The notes under the pieces: generated by a model | The model's database searches: none | What the model was told of the DNA's origin: nothing | Seen by the model: the letters and a program-made list of their open reading frames with translations, nothing else | Part shown: positions 8,839 to 16,263 of the stretch, piece by piece | How positions within the stretch are numbered: the stretch's first letter is position 1 | Layout of the letters: every line of letters begins with the position of its first letter | Program-made: the position numbers and the translations under genes | NCBI GenBank assembly: GCA_016839365.1 | Contig: JAEOUH010000004.1 | Location: forward strand, 1-42,908 | Direction: 5' to 3' | Origin: Candidatus Hermodarchaeota archaeon | Lineage (GTDB): Archaea; Asgardarchaeota; Hermodarchaeia; Hermodarchaeales; Hermodarchaeaceae | Length of the DNA: 42,908 nucleotides

Positions 8839-9908
8839 CTAGTCGCTTGTTGGTTAGAATTACTCCAAAAGGCTTCGGAGTCGAATGGAATGTGGTTAAA
8901 CGTGCGTCTGGTGAACGGGCAGACAGCAATGCAGGTTGAGCAGTCACCTCCATTATCACACCAGAACTCATAACATCGTTCGGAGTTAACGGGCCATTTC
9001 AAAACTCCAGGACTATTCGACTTACATGTGGACGTGAAGGTAGGCTCATCCGTGCTGGAGATGGCGTCAACTTCGCACGCTTCGACACACAGTTTGCACC
9101 GACAGCAGAATTCTGTAACACCAAAGTCGATGGGCTTGTCGACTTGGAGGGGCATGTTGGTGAAGATTTTACACAAGCGAACCCGGGACCCAAATTCGGG
9201 GGTAATAAGGAGCCCGTGACGTCCTAGTTGTCCAAGCCCAGCATCGATAGCTAGGGGAACACTAAGGCCTGTGTCATTGGCACATTGAATCGCATCATAA
9301 CCTAAGTTCCGAATGAACTCGCCAAGTAGCGCGAGAACGAAGGCCATGCGCGAATACCCAACACCCGTTGCAGCAGCAGCAGGGATGGCTGGGGAGGTAG
9401 CGATACCTTCAGGTTCCATTTCAATAGCTATTACAATAGCCATGTTGCAATATTCGGGGATATCGACGTTCGAATAGATCCAATTAGAGTTAACCGAACA
9501 TATGCCAGTCATCGAAGCACCAAATAGCTTAGCCGCTCGTTTAACGTAGGAACTCATCTTAGCCGGAGCTTCAACCTCGAAGGGGATTTGAGCAAGATCA
9601 TGGTCAAATTCTGCTACCGGTTTACGGAATTTGGGTATACGGGAGTGGGCAAAGGTGCCATTGTAAGTGTCATGGAGAGTCCAGGCTGCTTCTTCGAGGG
9701 CAAAATCAATGTGTGTATATCCAGGTTTCGGGTTCCGAATATAGTCGGGGATCCGTTCATCGATCATCCGCTGATGACCTGGCCAGTGAGGGTCTGAATG
9801 GACACGATTGAAAATTAAATTGTCTAGGTTATATCGTCGAAGTTGGCTTGGATCAATCGTGTAGGAGGGCTTGTCGAGTCGCCGTATTTGTAGTCGAGTG
9901 AGTCCCAT
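8835..9908 (-). CDS. Reductive-dehalogenase-like corrinoid/Fe-S protein, cytosolic
   Basis: The 357-aa protein matches the plan of RdhA (and, more distantly, epoxyqueuosine reductase QueG): a corrinoid-binding region in the first two thirds and a C-terminal double [4Fe-4S] ferredoxin domain. Cluster 1 is C-x2-C-x2-C-x3-C (CCRCKLCVEAC), and the second ends in CSTCIAVCPF preceded by CYEFW, as in RdhAs. There is no Tat signal and no RdhB-like membrane anchor nearby, so it should be cytosolic and not a classic respiratory enzyme. ATG 9908 has AAGGTGG 7 nt upstream. It lies 51 nt downstream of kynureninase and overlaps the next methyltransferase. The corrinoid contacts cannot be verified by eye, so the substrate is open. 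Confidence 0.8.
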   Translation of the reverse strand: MGLTRLQIRRLDKPSYTIDPSQLRRYNLDNLIFNRVHSDPHWPGHQRMIDERIPDYIRNPKPGYTHIDFALEEAAWTLHDTYNGTFAHSRIPKFRKPVAEFDHDLAQIPFEVEAPAKMSSYVKRAAKLFGASMTGICSVNSNWIYSNVDIPEYCNMAIVIAIEMEPEGIATSPAIPAAAATGVGYSRMAFVLALLGEFIRNLGYDAIQCANDTGLSVPLAIDAGLGQLGRHGLLITPEFGSRVRLCKIFTNMPLQVDKPIDFGVTEFCCRCKLCVEACEVDAISSTDEPTFTSTCKSNSPGVLKWPVNSERCYEFWCDNGGDCSTCIAVCPFTRRTFNHIPFDSEAFWSNSNQQATR

Positions 9909-9959
9909 AGTTTTTACCACCTTAAGCGTTATTTGCCCGTTGAGCCTTTTGAAGGTTCA

Positions 9960-11228
9960 CTAATGACAACACGCCACTTTAACAATTTCCGCGAATCGAT
10001 ATACTTCGGTAAAGGTGTTATAGAAGGGAGTTGGGGCGACCCGTATAACATCGGGTTCTCGCCAATCACAATATATTCCGGCCTTTGTGAGATGTTCAAA
10101 GAGGGTTTTCCCGTTTTGATGGGTTTGGATTGAGAGTTGACAACCGCGTTGATCAGGGTCACGGGGTGTGAGAATGGTGAATTGATCAGTTCCGATTTGG
10201 TCGAGAAGAAATTCTAAGTAACCTGTAAGCTGGAGAGATTTTTCGCGGAGCCGTGGTAGAGTCACTTGATCAAACATTTTCAAGGAGGCATCAAGTGGAG
10301 CAAGCAGAAGGGGAGAGAAGCTGCTGATTTGCCAACCCGCAGCTCCAATGCTTGCATTAATTTCAGGTTCCATAAGGAAGCGGCTTTGAAGTTTATTACC
10401 CCACCATCCTTCAAATCGTGGACGGTCCTGTTCAGAAAAATGGCTTTCGTGTACAAAGCAACCACCAGGACCCCCTGGACCCCCATTCAAATACTTATAA
10501 GTGCACCAAACCGCAAAATCCACTTTCCAATCGTGTAATTTTAATGGAATATTTCCTACAGCGTGCGCCAAATCATATCCAACGATGGCACCATGCTCAT
10601 GGGCCAGATTAGCAATTTCTTTCAACTTGAAGGCTTGTCCGGAATAATAGTTAACACCACCTAAGAGAATGAGTGCCACGGAATCCCCTGTTTCCTCAAA
10701 GAGTGCCTTGAAATCACCAAGGGTAATAGTGGTTCCCCTCTCAGGAGTTACCTTTAACAAAGCATTAGCTGGGTCGATGTGATGAAAGCGCATTTGGGAT
10801 TTGATGGCATACTCATCGCTAGGGAAGGTTTTCTCTTCAATGATGACTTTATAACGGTTTTTTGTTGGTTGATAAAAAGAGACCAGCATTAAATGAAGAT
10901 TAACAGAGAGGGCATTCATCAAGACAACTTCGGATGTTTTTGCCCCAACAATTTTAGCCATGCTTGATTGAAGAGAATCTCCATAAGTAATCCAAGGAGC
11001 ATCAGCTTTGGTGTAGGCTTCAACACCCCACATCTCCCAATCTTTCAGAATTTTTTCAAGGTGCGCCCGTGTTGTTTTTGGTTGTAATCCTAAAGAATTT
11101 CCTAAGAAATAGGTGGCAGGTTTACCTCTGACATCTTTAGGGAGATGAAAGTCATTTCGGTAGTTGGAAAGGGGATCCTTGGCATCCATCTTCGATGAAA
11201 AGGTTTTACTCGCTTCGAATTGTGTCAT
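9960..11228 (-). CDS. kynU: Kynureninase
   Basis: PLP enzyme that cleaves kynurenine to anthranilate plus alanine, or 3-hydroxykynurenine to 3-hydroxyanthranilate in de novo NAD synthesis. The 422-aa length fits. Diagnostic segments are YFLGNSLGLQP near residue 40, WITYGDSLQ, the PLP-contact GYDLAHAVGN (Asp219) and the Schiff-base Lys245 in CTYKYLNGGPGGPGG. ATG 11228 follows GAGGACAG. No other kynurenine-pathway gene is in the window. It heads an apparent operon with the RdhA-like gene and a methyltransferase, an odd pairing. Confidence 0.95.
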   Translation of the reverse strand: MTQFEASKTFSSKMDAKDPLSNYRNDFHLPKDVRGKPATYFLGNSLGLQPKTTRAHLEKILKDWEMWGVEAYTKADAPWITYGDSLQSSMAKIVGAKTSEVVLMNALSVNLHLMLVSFYQPTKNRYKVIIEEKTFPSDEYAIKSQMRFHHIDPANALLKVTPERGTTITLGDFKALFEETGDSVALILLGGVNYYSGQAFKLKEIANLAHEHGAIVGYDLAHAVGNIPLKLHDWKVDFAVWCTYKYLNGGPGGPGGCFVHESHFSEQDRPRFEGWWGNKLQSRFLMEPEINASIGAAGWQISSFSPLLLAPLDASLKMFDQVTLPRLREKSLQLTGYLEFLLDQIGTDQFTILTPRDPDQRGCQLSIQTHQNGKTLFEHLTKAGIYCDWREPDVIRVAPTPFYNTFTEVYRFAEIVKVACCH

Positions 11229-11364
11229 ATTCTGTCCTCACCCAGCTTTTCTGAAGAAGTATGTGAATTCTTGCAGATTGAAGAAGTTGGTGACTTAAGA
11301 CTATCACATTGAAGGGAGTATGAAGCACAATCCTTTGTTATAGGACTTTGGTTTTGATAATCGT

Positions 11365-12471
11365 TTAGAAGAAGAAGGTGTCTTTGTCCTCGTCATCGGG
11401 TTCTTTGGGTTCTTCTGATTCCTCTTCCTGTTCAGGTGTTGTTTCTGGTGGTTCTTCAGTAAAAGTTGGTTCCTCAAAGATTATCGGTTCTAATGGCGTT
11501 CTAGGTTCGTCTTCGGAAGTGTCTGGTTCGGGTTCGGTAACTGGCTCAGCTTCAGGAGCTTCTTCGGGCTCAGGAACCGGTGGAACAGGCGGGGGTGTCG
11601 TTTCGAGTTCGCCAGGTTCTTCTTCTACTTCGGTTGAAATCTCCTCTTCATCTTCCTCTTCCTCCTCTTCCTCCTCTTCCTCCTCTTCCTCCTCTTCCTC
11701 CTCTTCCTCCTCTTCCTCCTCTTCCTCTTCGTATTCGAGTTCCGAAAAAGGAGTTAGTGTGATATTTCCATCTTCGACTTCGTATAGATAAAGCAGAGGA
11801 ACAAAATCAACGCCACGCATTTTCTCAATTTGGCAACCGATTTGCCAGCCTTCTTCGTCATAGATTTTGTAGAGAGCGATGACTCCATCGGCAATATGCT
11901 CAAGCAGGCGAAGGTCCTCCTCATCGTGAGCCTCACGGGCGAGAGTGTAAAGGAGAATATTCCCATGAGCCTTTTGCTCACGTATTTGATGATGCACGTA
12001 GTTGATGGTATCATCCACTTCACGAGCAGAATGCAGGATAGAGGTGAGAGAATCAACCACACCGCGCAAGTTATCCTTGGGCTTCGTTGTCAAGACCGCC
12101 TTACGGATTGTGTCATGGACGTGCCGTGAATTACCCAGGTCATGTACCGAGAACTCGCTTTCAGGTTCAAACTCACCCCATCCAAATGCATCGGTAAACG
12201 CATCAATGCCAACGAGCTGTTTGGATTTCAGAGCTTTGTCCACATCGATACCTTTGTTGCGAAGTTGGTCGTAGGGAATTCGGAGTGGATATTCCGAACA
12301 GAAAAGATAAGCAAATTCGCCTTTGTTCAAGCCCGTGGCCAGGAAGGTTGTAATGAACGCATCAGGGCGGGTGCCACTATCAACTTCTAGTAAAATCACG
12401 TATCCCCGTGGGACACCGCCGCCTAGCGCCTCGTCGAGTTCAGGAATGCCAAGTGGTGTTTTATCCGACAT
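11365..12471 (-). CDS. KaiC-like domain with degenerate P-loop and long acidic tail
   Basis: Residues 1-240 look like a KaiC/RecA domain: GIPELDEALGGGVPRGYVILLE, then DSGTRPDAF where the Walker A GxTGTGKT should be, and a RGVVDSLTSILHS Walker-B-like strand. The P-loop Lys is lost, so ATP hydrolysis is doubtful. From about residue 245 the chain is almost only Glu, Asp, Pro and Thr: 26 consecutive Glu codons (11653-11730), then Pro/Glu-rich sequence to a DTFFF end. Such tails often act as disordered, charged tethers. ATG 12471 is preceded by GAGTGG; GTG 12480 is the alternative. Codons in the Glu tract alternate as a 9-nt repeat, so its length may vary between strains. Confidence 0.75.
   Translation of the reverse strand: MSDKTPLGIPELDEALGGGVPRGYVILLEVDSGTRPDAFITTFLATGLNKGEFAYLFCSEYPLRIPYDQLRNKGIDVDKALKSKQLVGIDAFTDAFGWGEFEPESEFSVHDLGNSRHVHDTIRKAVLTTKPKDNLRGVVDSLTSILHSAREVDDTINYVHHQIREQKAHGNILLYTLAREAHDEEDLRLLEHIADGVIALYKIYDEEGWQIGCQIEKMRGVDFVPLLYLYEVEDGNITLTPFSELEYEEEEEEEEEEEEEEEEEEEEEEEEEEDEEEISTEVEEEPGELETTPPPVPPVPEPEEAPEAEPVTEPEPDTSEDEPRTPLEPIIFEEPTFTEEPPETTPEQEEESEEPKEPDDEDKDTFFF
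11653..11730. repeat. Nonanucleotide CTCTTCCTC tandem repeat (poly-Glu codons)
   Basis: Tandem copies of CTCTTCCTC on the + strand (GAGGAAGAG on the coding strand) cover 78 nt and encode 26 Glu. Slippage at such a repeat would change tail length by multiples of three residues without shifting frame. Confidence 0.9.
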
Positions 12472-12572
12472 GTTTTCCACTCAATTGTCCGAAGACAATT
12501 CACTATCAAAAACCTTCTGGTCAAAAATTCTGCTCACTGAAGAAAGTAAGAATTAATTAACACAACCTTACA

Positions 12573-12584
12573 AGCATTTTAAGG
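12573..12584 (+). promoter_or_regulatory. TATA-like box for the small zinc-ribbon gene
   Basis: AGCATTTTAAGG lies about 30 nt before the CTG start at 12610, placing the transcript start just before the GGAGGAG ribosome site at 12599-12605. Confidence 0.4.
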
Positions 12585-12609
12585 ATACTTCAGTAATTGG
12601 AGGAGAAGA

Positions 12610-12792
12610 CTGTCAAAACTGGATTTAGTATGCCCGCTTTACGGTGGAACGAAGTTACGCATTCAAACGATGCGCCTAGGAATGGTTTTTCCTGGTGATG
12701 TGTTTATTCGTTTAGATTGCCTTGATTGTCGGCTTGTGCTCCTATTTTCAGAAGGTGAATCCCTTTTCAGCCATGTATTTGATGATCAATAG
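12610..12792 (+). CDS. Diverged small zinc-ribbon protein with CTG start
   Basis: This frame aligns end to end with the zinc-ribbon protein at 12942. Both read SK-x3-L/V-CPL-x-G at the N-terminus, have a C-x2-C pair mid-chain (here LDCLDC), then LLFSEGESLF against MQFSKGRSIF, and end in an Asp-rich tail. The alignment puts Met1 exactly on CTG 12610, 4 nt after a perfect GGAGGAG. No ATG, GTG or TTG lies in frame before ATG 12670. The second Cys of the first knuckle is Tyr (CPLYG instead of CPLCG), so only three of four zinc ligands remain. It is either a real 60-aa protein with a rare CTG start or a recently decaying paralogue. Confidence 0.55.
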   Translation: MSKLDLVCPLYGGTKLRIQTMRLGMVFPGDVFIRLDCLDCRLVLLFSEGESLFSHVFDDQ

Positions 12793-12941
12793 ACAGAATC
12801 ATTTGAGTAATTAGATTTAGAAGATGCTATTAGGTAAAATTTGATAGTCTTAGTATTTATCGTAATAGCGGGCAAGGTTTAATTATCCAAATTCTGCTAG
12901 TCAAAGTGCAGTAAACGGATATGCTGGAGGCTACAGAAAGT

Positions 12942-13118
12942 ATGTCTAAGCAACAATTAACATGTCCTTTATGTGGAAATACTGAATTTAAGAAAGAAGA
13001 AGGCCGAATGGACAGCCGTTGGGGCGTCACAAGCCACAAGATTACTCTAATGATTTGTACTCATTGTCGATTCATTATGCAGTTTTCGAAAGGTCGGTCC
13101 ATCTTCGACTTTGACTAA
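12942..13118 (+). CDS. Small zinc-ribbon protein, 58 aa
   Basis: A 58-aa protein with CPLCGN near the N-terminus and a CTHC pair about 30 residues later, a four-Cys zinc ribbon as seen in many small archaeal proteins of unknown role. ATG 12942 is preferred because it matches the paralogue at 12610 and follows GGAGG (12 nt spacer); ATG 12921 would add seven residues. It overlaps the tail of the convergent VOC gene by 4 nt. Confidence 0.75.
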   Translation: MSKQQLTCPLCGNTEFKKEEGRMDSRWGVTSHKITLMICTHCRFIMQFSKGRSIFDFD

Positions 13119-13555
13119 GAATAATCCCGTGTATAATGCTCGGGATCTTCGACAACATTGTATCGATTGCCATCGAGGTCTTCAAACCCAGCCATATAGC
13201 CACCCCAAGGCATTTCCTCAGGGAGCATATGGAAATGAACTCCACGCTCCTTCATCTTCTTGTAAAACGCATCGAGGTCATGGACTTCGAAGGTGATGCC
13301 TGTATCACGCCCGATTTGGTTGAGCTGCCACTCATACCTGATGGGATCTGCATCAGGGTTAGGTTCAACGAGGGCGATTTTTGCCCGTTCATCCGGAGGT
13401 CCAAGTTCCACCCACCCAAACCGTGGTGCATCCAAAATCACCGGAAATTCTAAGATGTCTTGGAAAAATTCTATCGCTGATTCTTGGTTGGAGACGAAGA
13501 CACGAACGGTCCAAACCCGATATATCGCATCTTTTGTTCCTTTTTTGGTTGTCAT
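13115..13555 (-). CDS. VOC-superfamily (glyoxalase/bleomycin-resistance fold) protein
   Basis: The 146-aa protein has two beta-alpha-beta-beta-beta units of the vicinal oxygen chelate fold: VRVFVSNQESAIEFFQDILEF at the start, WVELGPPDERAKIALVEP mid-chain, ITFEVHDLDAFYKKMKERGVHF opening unit two, and GGYMAGFEDLDGNRYNVVED at the end, where the family metal Glu usually sits. Members isomerise, cleave or sequester diverse substrates, and the specific one is not evident. It lacks the residues I expect of methylmalonyl-CoA epimerase (an N-terminal HxGIAV segment), so I do not assign that role. Confidence 0.85.
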   Translation of the reverse strand: MTTKKGTKDAIYRVWTVRVFVSNQESAIEFFQDILEFPVILDAPRFGWVELGPPDERAKIALVEPNPDADPIRYEWQLNQIGRDTGITFEVHDLDAFYKKMKERGVHFHMLPEEMPWGGYMAGFEDLDGNRYNVVEDPEHYTRDYS

Positions 13556-13714
13556 AAAGGGTCACTGCAGGTGCTTTAAATCTTAGGTGACATAACTCTT
13601 ACTCTATTGTATAGTCAAGGGAAATAAAACCCTGAAAAGATTCGAATACAAAGGCTTTAATAACCTAAAAACCGGAGTGCCGCTATCAACCCTCGAATGT
13701 GAGGAGGAAACAAC

Positions 13715-14944
13715 ATGGACTTTGAATTTTCCCAAGAAGAAGAAATGTTCCGACAAACAGTTCGGGACTTTGCCCAAAAAGAAATCCGTCCCTACACACG
13801 GGAAATGGATGAAACGGGCAAACTACCCAAGGGACTTGTCAAGAAGATGGCCGACCTTGGACTCCTGGGTATCACAATTCCAGAAAAATACGGCGGACCC
13901 GGCGGCAATTTCATGCTTGCCTGTATTGCAGCAGAGGAACTTGCACGCGCGGATCTTAGTATCGCGATTCCAGTCTTTTATCTTGTCGAAGCTAGCTGGG
14001 CGTGGGTTTTTGCCCGACACGGCACAGAGGAAGCCAAACAAGAAATACTTCCCAAAGTTGCCAAAGGTGAATACTTCTTTGGTATTGCCACCACTGAACC
14101 CGGTGGAGGTAGCGATATTGTAGGTGCAACCAAGACGACGATCACTGAGGAAAGTGACAAGTACGTGGTGAACGGAGAAAAGGTCTACATTAGTGGCGTC
14201 CGCGAATCAACAACCGAAATGAAAGGCCGTTACTTCACCACGGCCTACTTAGATAAGAAAGCATCACCCAAACATCGTGGAATCGCGGCATTCATCCTAC
14301 CGGTAGAAAAAGACACCCCTGGTTTGACTCCAACCCTCTTTGAAGACTGGGGACGGATGGGTATTAGCACCGGTGGCTTCGCCATGGACAACGTGGAAGT
14401 CCCCAAGCACTGGTTAATCGGCGATCCCAAAAAAGGGTTCGTCTACTCCATGGAAGGCTTCTCCGCGGCGCGAGTCATCATCGGCGCCACTTGCATCGGA
14501 TGTGCCCTCGAGGGACTCGAAATCGGCATGAACTACATCCGCCAACGCAAAGCCTTCGGCAAAGAGCTCGGTAAATACGAAGGTATCAGCTTCCCACTTG
14601 CTGAATGGTACAGTAAACTCATGGGCGACCGCCTTGTCATGTACAAGGCTGCATGGCTCATGGACCAAGTTTATGCCGGCAAAACTAAGTACAGCCACTT
14701 CGATGTCGCGCTCTGGACCGCCATGGCTAAACTCCGCGCTCCTATTGACGCCTTCGGCATCCTTAACGAAGTCGCCGACTGGCACGGAGCTTTTGCATAC
14801 ACAAAAGATAGTGAACTGGATCTCGGAATCCGGGGTGTGCGATCATATAGTATCGGTGCTGAGGGCGGTATGAACATCATGCGGCTAATCATTGGTCGTG
14901 AGCTACTCGGCAAAGAATTTGTGCCCTACGATCGTCCGAAATAG
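13715..14944 (+). CDS. acd: Acyl-CoA dehydrogenase
   Basis: The 409-aa FAD enzyme oxidises acyl-CoA to enoyl-CoA and passes electrons to ETF. N-terminal helices (MDFEFSQEEEMFRQTVRDFAQKEI in two parts), the EPGGGSDIVGATKTT FAD/substrate loop, KVYISG and the C-terminal RSYSIGAEGGMNIMR region are standard. The Glu of GAEGG is the likely catalytic base. The start is set by GAGGAGGAAACAAC right before ATG. A TATA-like CTTTAATAAC lies near 13655. The gene stands alone, but the ETF at 5.4-7.4 kb is the obvious electron acceptor. The exact chain-length preference is unknown. Confidence 0.95.
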   Translation: MDFEFSQEEEMFRQTVRDFAQKEIRPYTREMDETGKLPKGLVKKMADLGLLGITIPEKYGGPGGNFMLACIAAEELARADLSIAIPVFYLVEASWAWVFARHGTEEAKQEILPKVAKGEYFFGIATTEPGGGSDIVGATKTTITEESDKYVVNGEKVYISGVRESTTEMKGRYFTTAYLDKKASPKHRGIAAFILPVEKDTPGLTPTLFEDWGRMGISTGGFAMDNVEVPKHWLIGDPKKGFVYSMEGFSAARVIIGATCIGCALEGLEIGMNYIRQRKAFGKELGKYEGISFPLAEWYSKLMGDRLVMYKAAWLMDQVYAGKTKYSHFDVALWTAMAKLRAPIDAFGILNEVADWHGAFAYTKDSELDLGIRGVRSYSIGAEGGMNIMRLIIGRELLGKEFVPYDRPK

Positions 14945-14950
14945 AACAGT

Positions 14951-14982
14951 GAGTGCAGTTTCGGCACTCCATACCTTTTTTT
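14951..14982 (+). terminator. Hairpin plus T-tract terminator after acyl-CoA dehydrogenase
   Basis: GAGTGC (14951-14956) and GCACTC (14964-14969) form a 6-bp stem with a 7-nt loop, followed within 6 nt by a run of seven T. It begins 6 nt after the stop codon of acd. Confidence 0.6.
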
Positions 14983-15137
14983 CTTGTACGTATTACGCTA
15001 GGCTCTATTCAAGCCTTTGGGAAGAGTTTTAGAAAATAGTACCCTTGCAACGTAGACCATAATACGAGGCTATATACCGCGACTTTTTGCATGGTCGCAC
15101 TGCTGAAAATCGGTACATGGGCAATGATGCCAACGAA

Positions 15138-15641
15138 TTAAGCAAAAGCTAGGATGCCGATGATGATGCCGATCAGCCCGAAGAGGTTTGAATACTCACT
15201 GTTGAGAAATATGGCAACAGAGTAGATGATGATCGCGATGGCAATGAGAAAGAAGAACACCTGTGTAGCGATGCCATGTTGGAATGGGAAGGCGTCGACG
15301 GCGAAGATGGCAAGGGCCGAGAGGAAGGGCATTGCAGCGAGGCCGAGGATGGTTCCAATCCCGCTGATGATGAGGAGTGGAGTTGTTTTGGTGAAAAGGG
15401 TTCGCAATGCGAGAAAGAACGGGATGCTGGCTACTGCTACAAATGTGCAGGTTATCGCGAAGAGGATGTTATGGTGGGGAGTAGGCGCACCGTTGGTGAC
15501 TGTGAGTCCGAGTGAGCTGAAAGTGTTTACGAAGAAGTTGTATCCTGGGAATGGGTAGATGGTCATGAGGATAGCGGTAATGATAATGAACTGTATGGGT
15601 CCGATTATTCCAAGGTAGGCTCCAATTCGTTTCCATGACAT
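15138..15641 (-). CDS. DUF998-like membrane protein
   Basis: A 167-aa protein with about five TM helices. The short NTFSSLG motif after TM1 and PTPHHNILF before TM2 are the conserved loops of the DUF998 family, whose function is unknown. A TATA-like AAATATAAC at 15668-15676 (- strand) places transcription start almost on the ATG, suggesting a leaderless message; no Shine-Dalgarno is present. The 195 nt between it and acd hold only the acd terminator and a small GCGAC/GTCGC hairpin near 15080-15100. Confidence 0.8.
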   Translation of the reverse strand: MSWKRIGAYLGIIGPIQFIIITAILMTIYPFPGYNFFVNTFSSLGLTVTNGAPTPHHNILFAITCTFVAVASIPFFLALRTLFTKTTPLLIISGIGTILGLAAMPFLSALAIFAVDAFPFQHGIATQVFFFLIAIAIIIYSVAIFLNSEYSNLFGLIGIIIGILAFA

Positions 15642-15881
15642 GGTCAGGTTACATCACCATCCAGTGTTATATTTGAGGTGATCTTTATCTTTCGTGCTGT
15701 TCTCCATTAAATACGGTAATACTGCGTACTAATATTGACACGCTGGTGACTACTTGCAGGAAGATTAGGTTGAAATAGATTTTTGTTGATTAACCAGTTG
15801 TCTTGTTGTAGTTTGATTTGAGAGTTTACAATCATCAAAGAAAAGCTAACCTTTTTCAACAACTTTAACAAAATATTACAA

Positions 15882-16028
15882 CTGGAGGGATTCTCAATAT
15901 CATATCCAACTTGGACTAATTTATATCCAGTAGATGGTCCTTCAATCTGGCAATACTTGATTACTTTTCTTCTGATCGCGATCTTCATAATTGAGCTCTA
16001 TCGTCTTTGGAAATGCAGGCGACCCTGA
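15882..16028 (+). CDS. Possible single-TM small protein without standard start
   Basis: Within the 620-nt gap before the protease, this frame reads a short N-terminal segment, then a clear TM helix of about 18 residues (15950-16002) and a basic tail ending in CRRP. A GGAGGG at 15884-15889 would suit an ATA start at 15897, and CTG 15882 is another non-standard option. There is no in-frame ATG, GTG or TTG before the helix. The lack of a normal start makes this doubtful. Confidence 0.2.
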   Translation: MEGFSISYPTWTNLYPVDGPSIWQYLITFLLIAIFIIELYRLWKCRRP

Positions 16029-16060
16029 GTCAACGAACAGGCCAAAGAATAGAAGAATAT

Positions 16061-16107
16061 TCAAGTAACCAGTACTTGAGACCAATCACCCTCCATCCTC
16101 TTTTTTT
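16061..16107 (+). terminator. Possible hairpin followed by T7
   Basis: TCAAGT (16061-16066) pairs with ACTTGA (16074-16079), and a pyrimidine run ending in seven T follows at 16101-16107. It could end transcription upstream of the protease gene. The T-tract is rather far from the stem. Confidence 0.3.
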
Positions 16108-16196
16108 CTACTTCCAAAAAAAGTCTAGAACCGATACTACAAGAAATGACTACAGCTCCTAACAGAAAGGATTCTTCTATCTTCCCCCAATCGGAT

Positions 16197-16209
16197 ATAT
16201 ACTTTAATA
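16197..16209 (+). promoter_or_regulatory. TATA-like box for the subtilase gene
   Basis: ATATACTTTAATA lies about 60 nt upstream of the protease ATG, giving a leader of about 30 nt that holds the GGAGGGAG ribosome site. Confidence 0.4.
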
Positions 16210-16263
16210 GAAGTACTTACCAGAAAGAATGTTCCTTATCGTAATAGATTTGGAGGGAGACAA

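Noticed and set aside
11378-11791. 137-aa Ser-rich frame on the + strand
   Set aside because: It is the antisense shadow of the acidic tail; the poly-Ser simply mirrors the Glu codon repeat.
13115-13555. Methylmalonyl-CoA epimerase
   Set aside because: VOC fold is right and would complete the mutase pathway, but the N-terminal HxGIAV-type metal motif is absent and the gene is far from the mutase cluster.
15707-15988. 93-aa open frame on the - strand
   Set aside because: No ribosome site, no recognisable motif, composition of a chance frame, and opposite to a frame with a clear TM helix.
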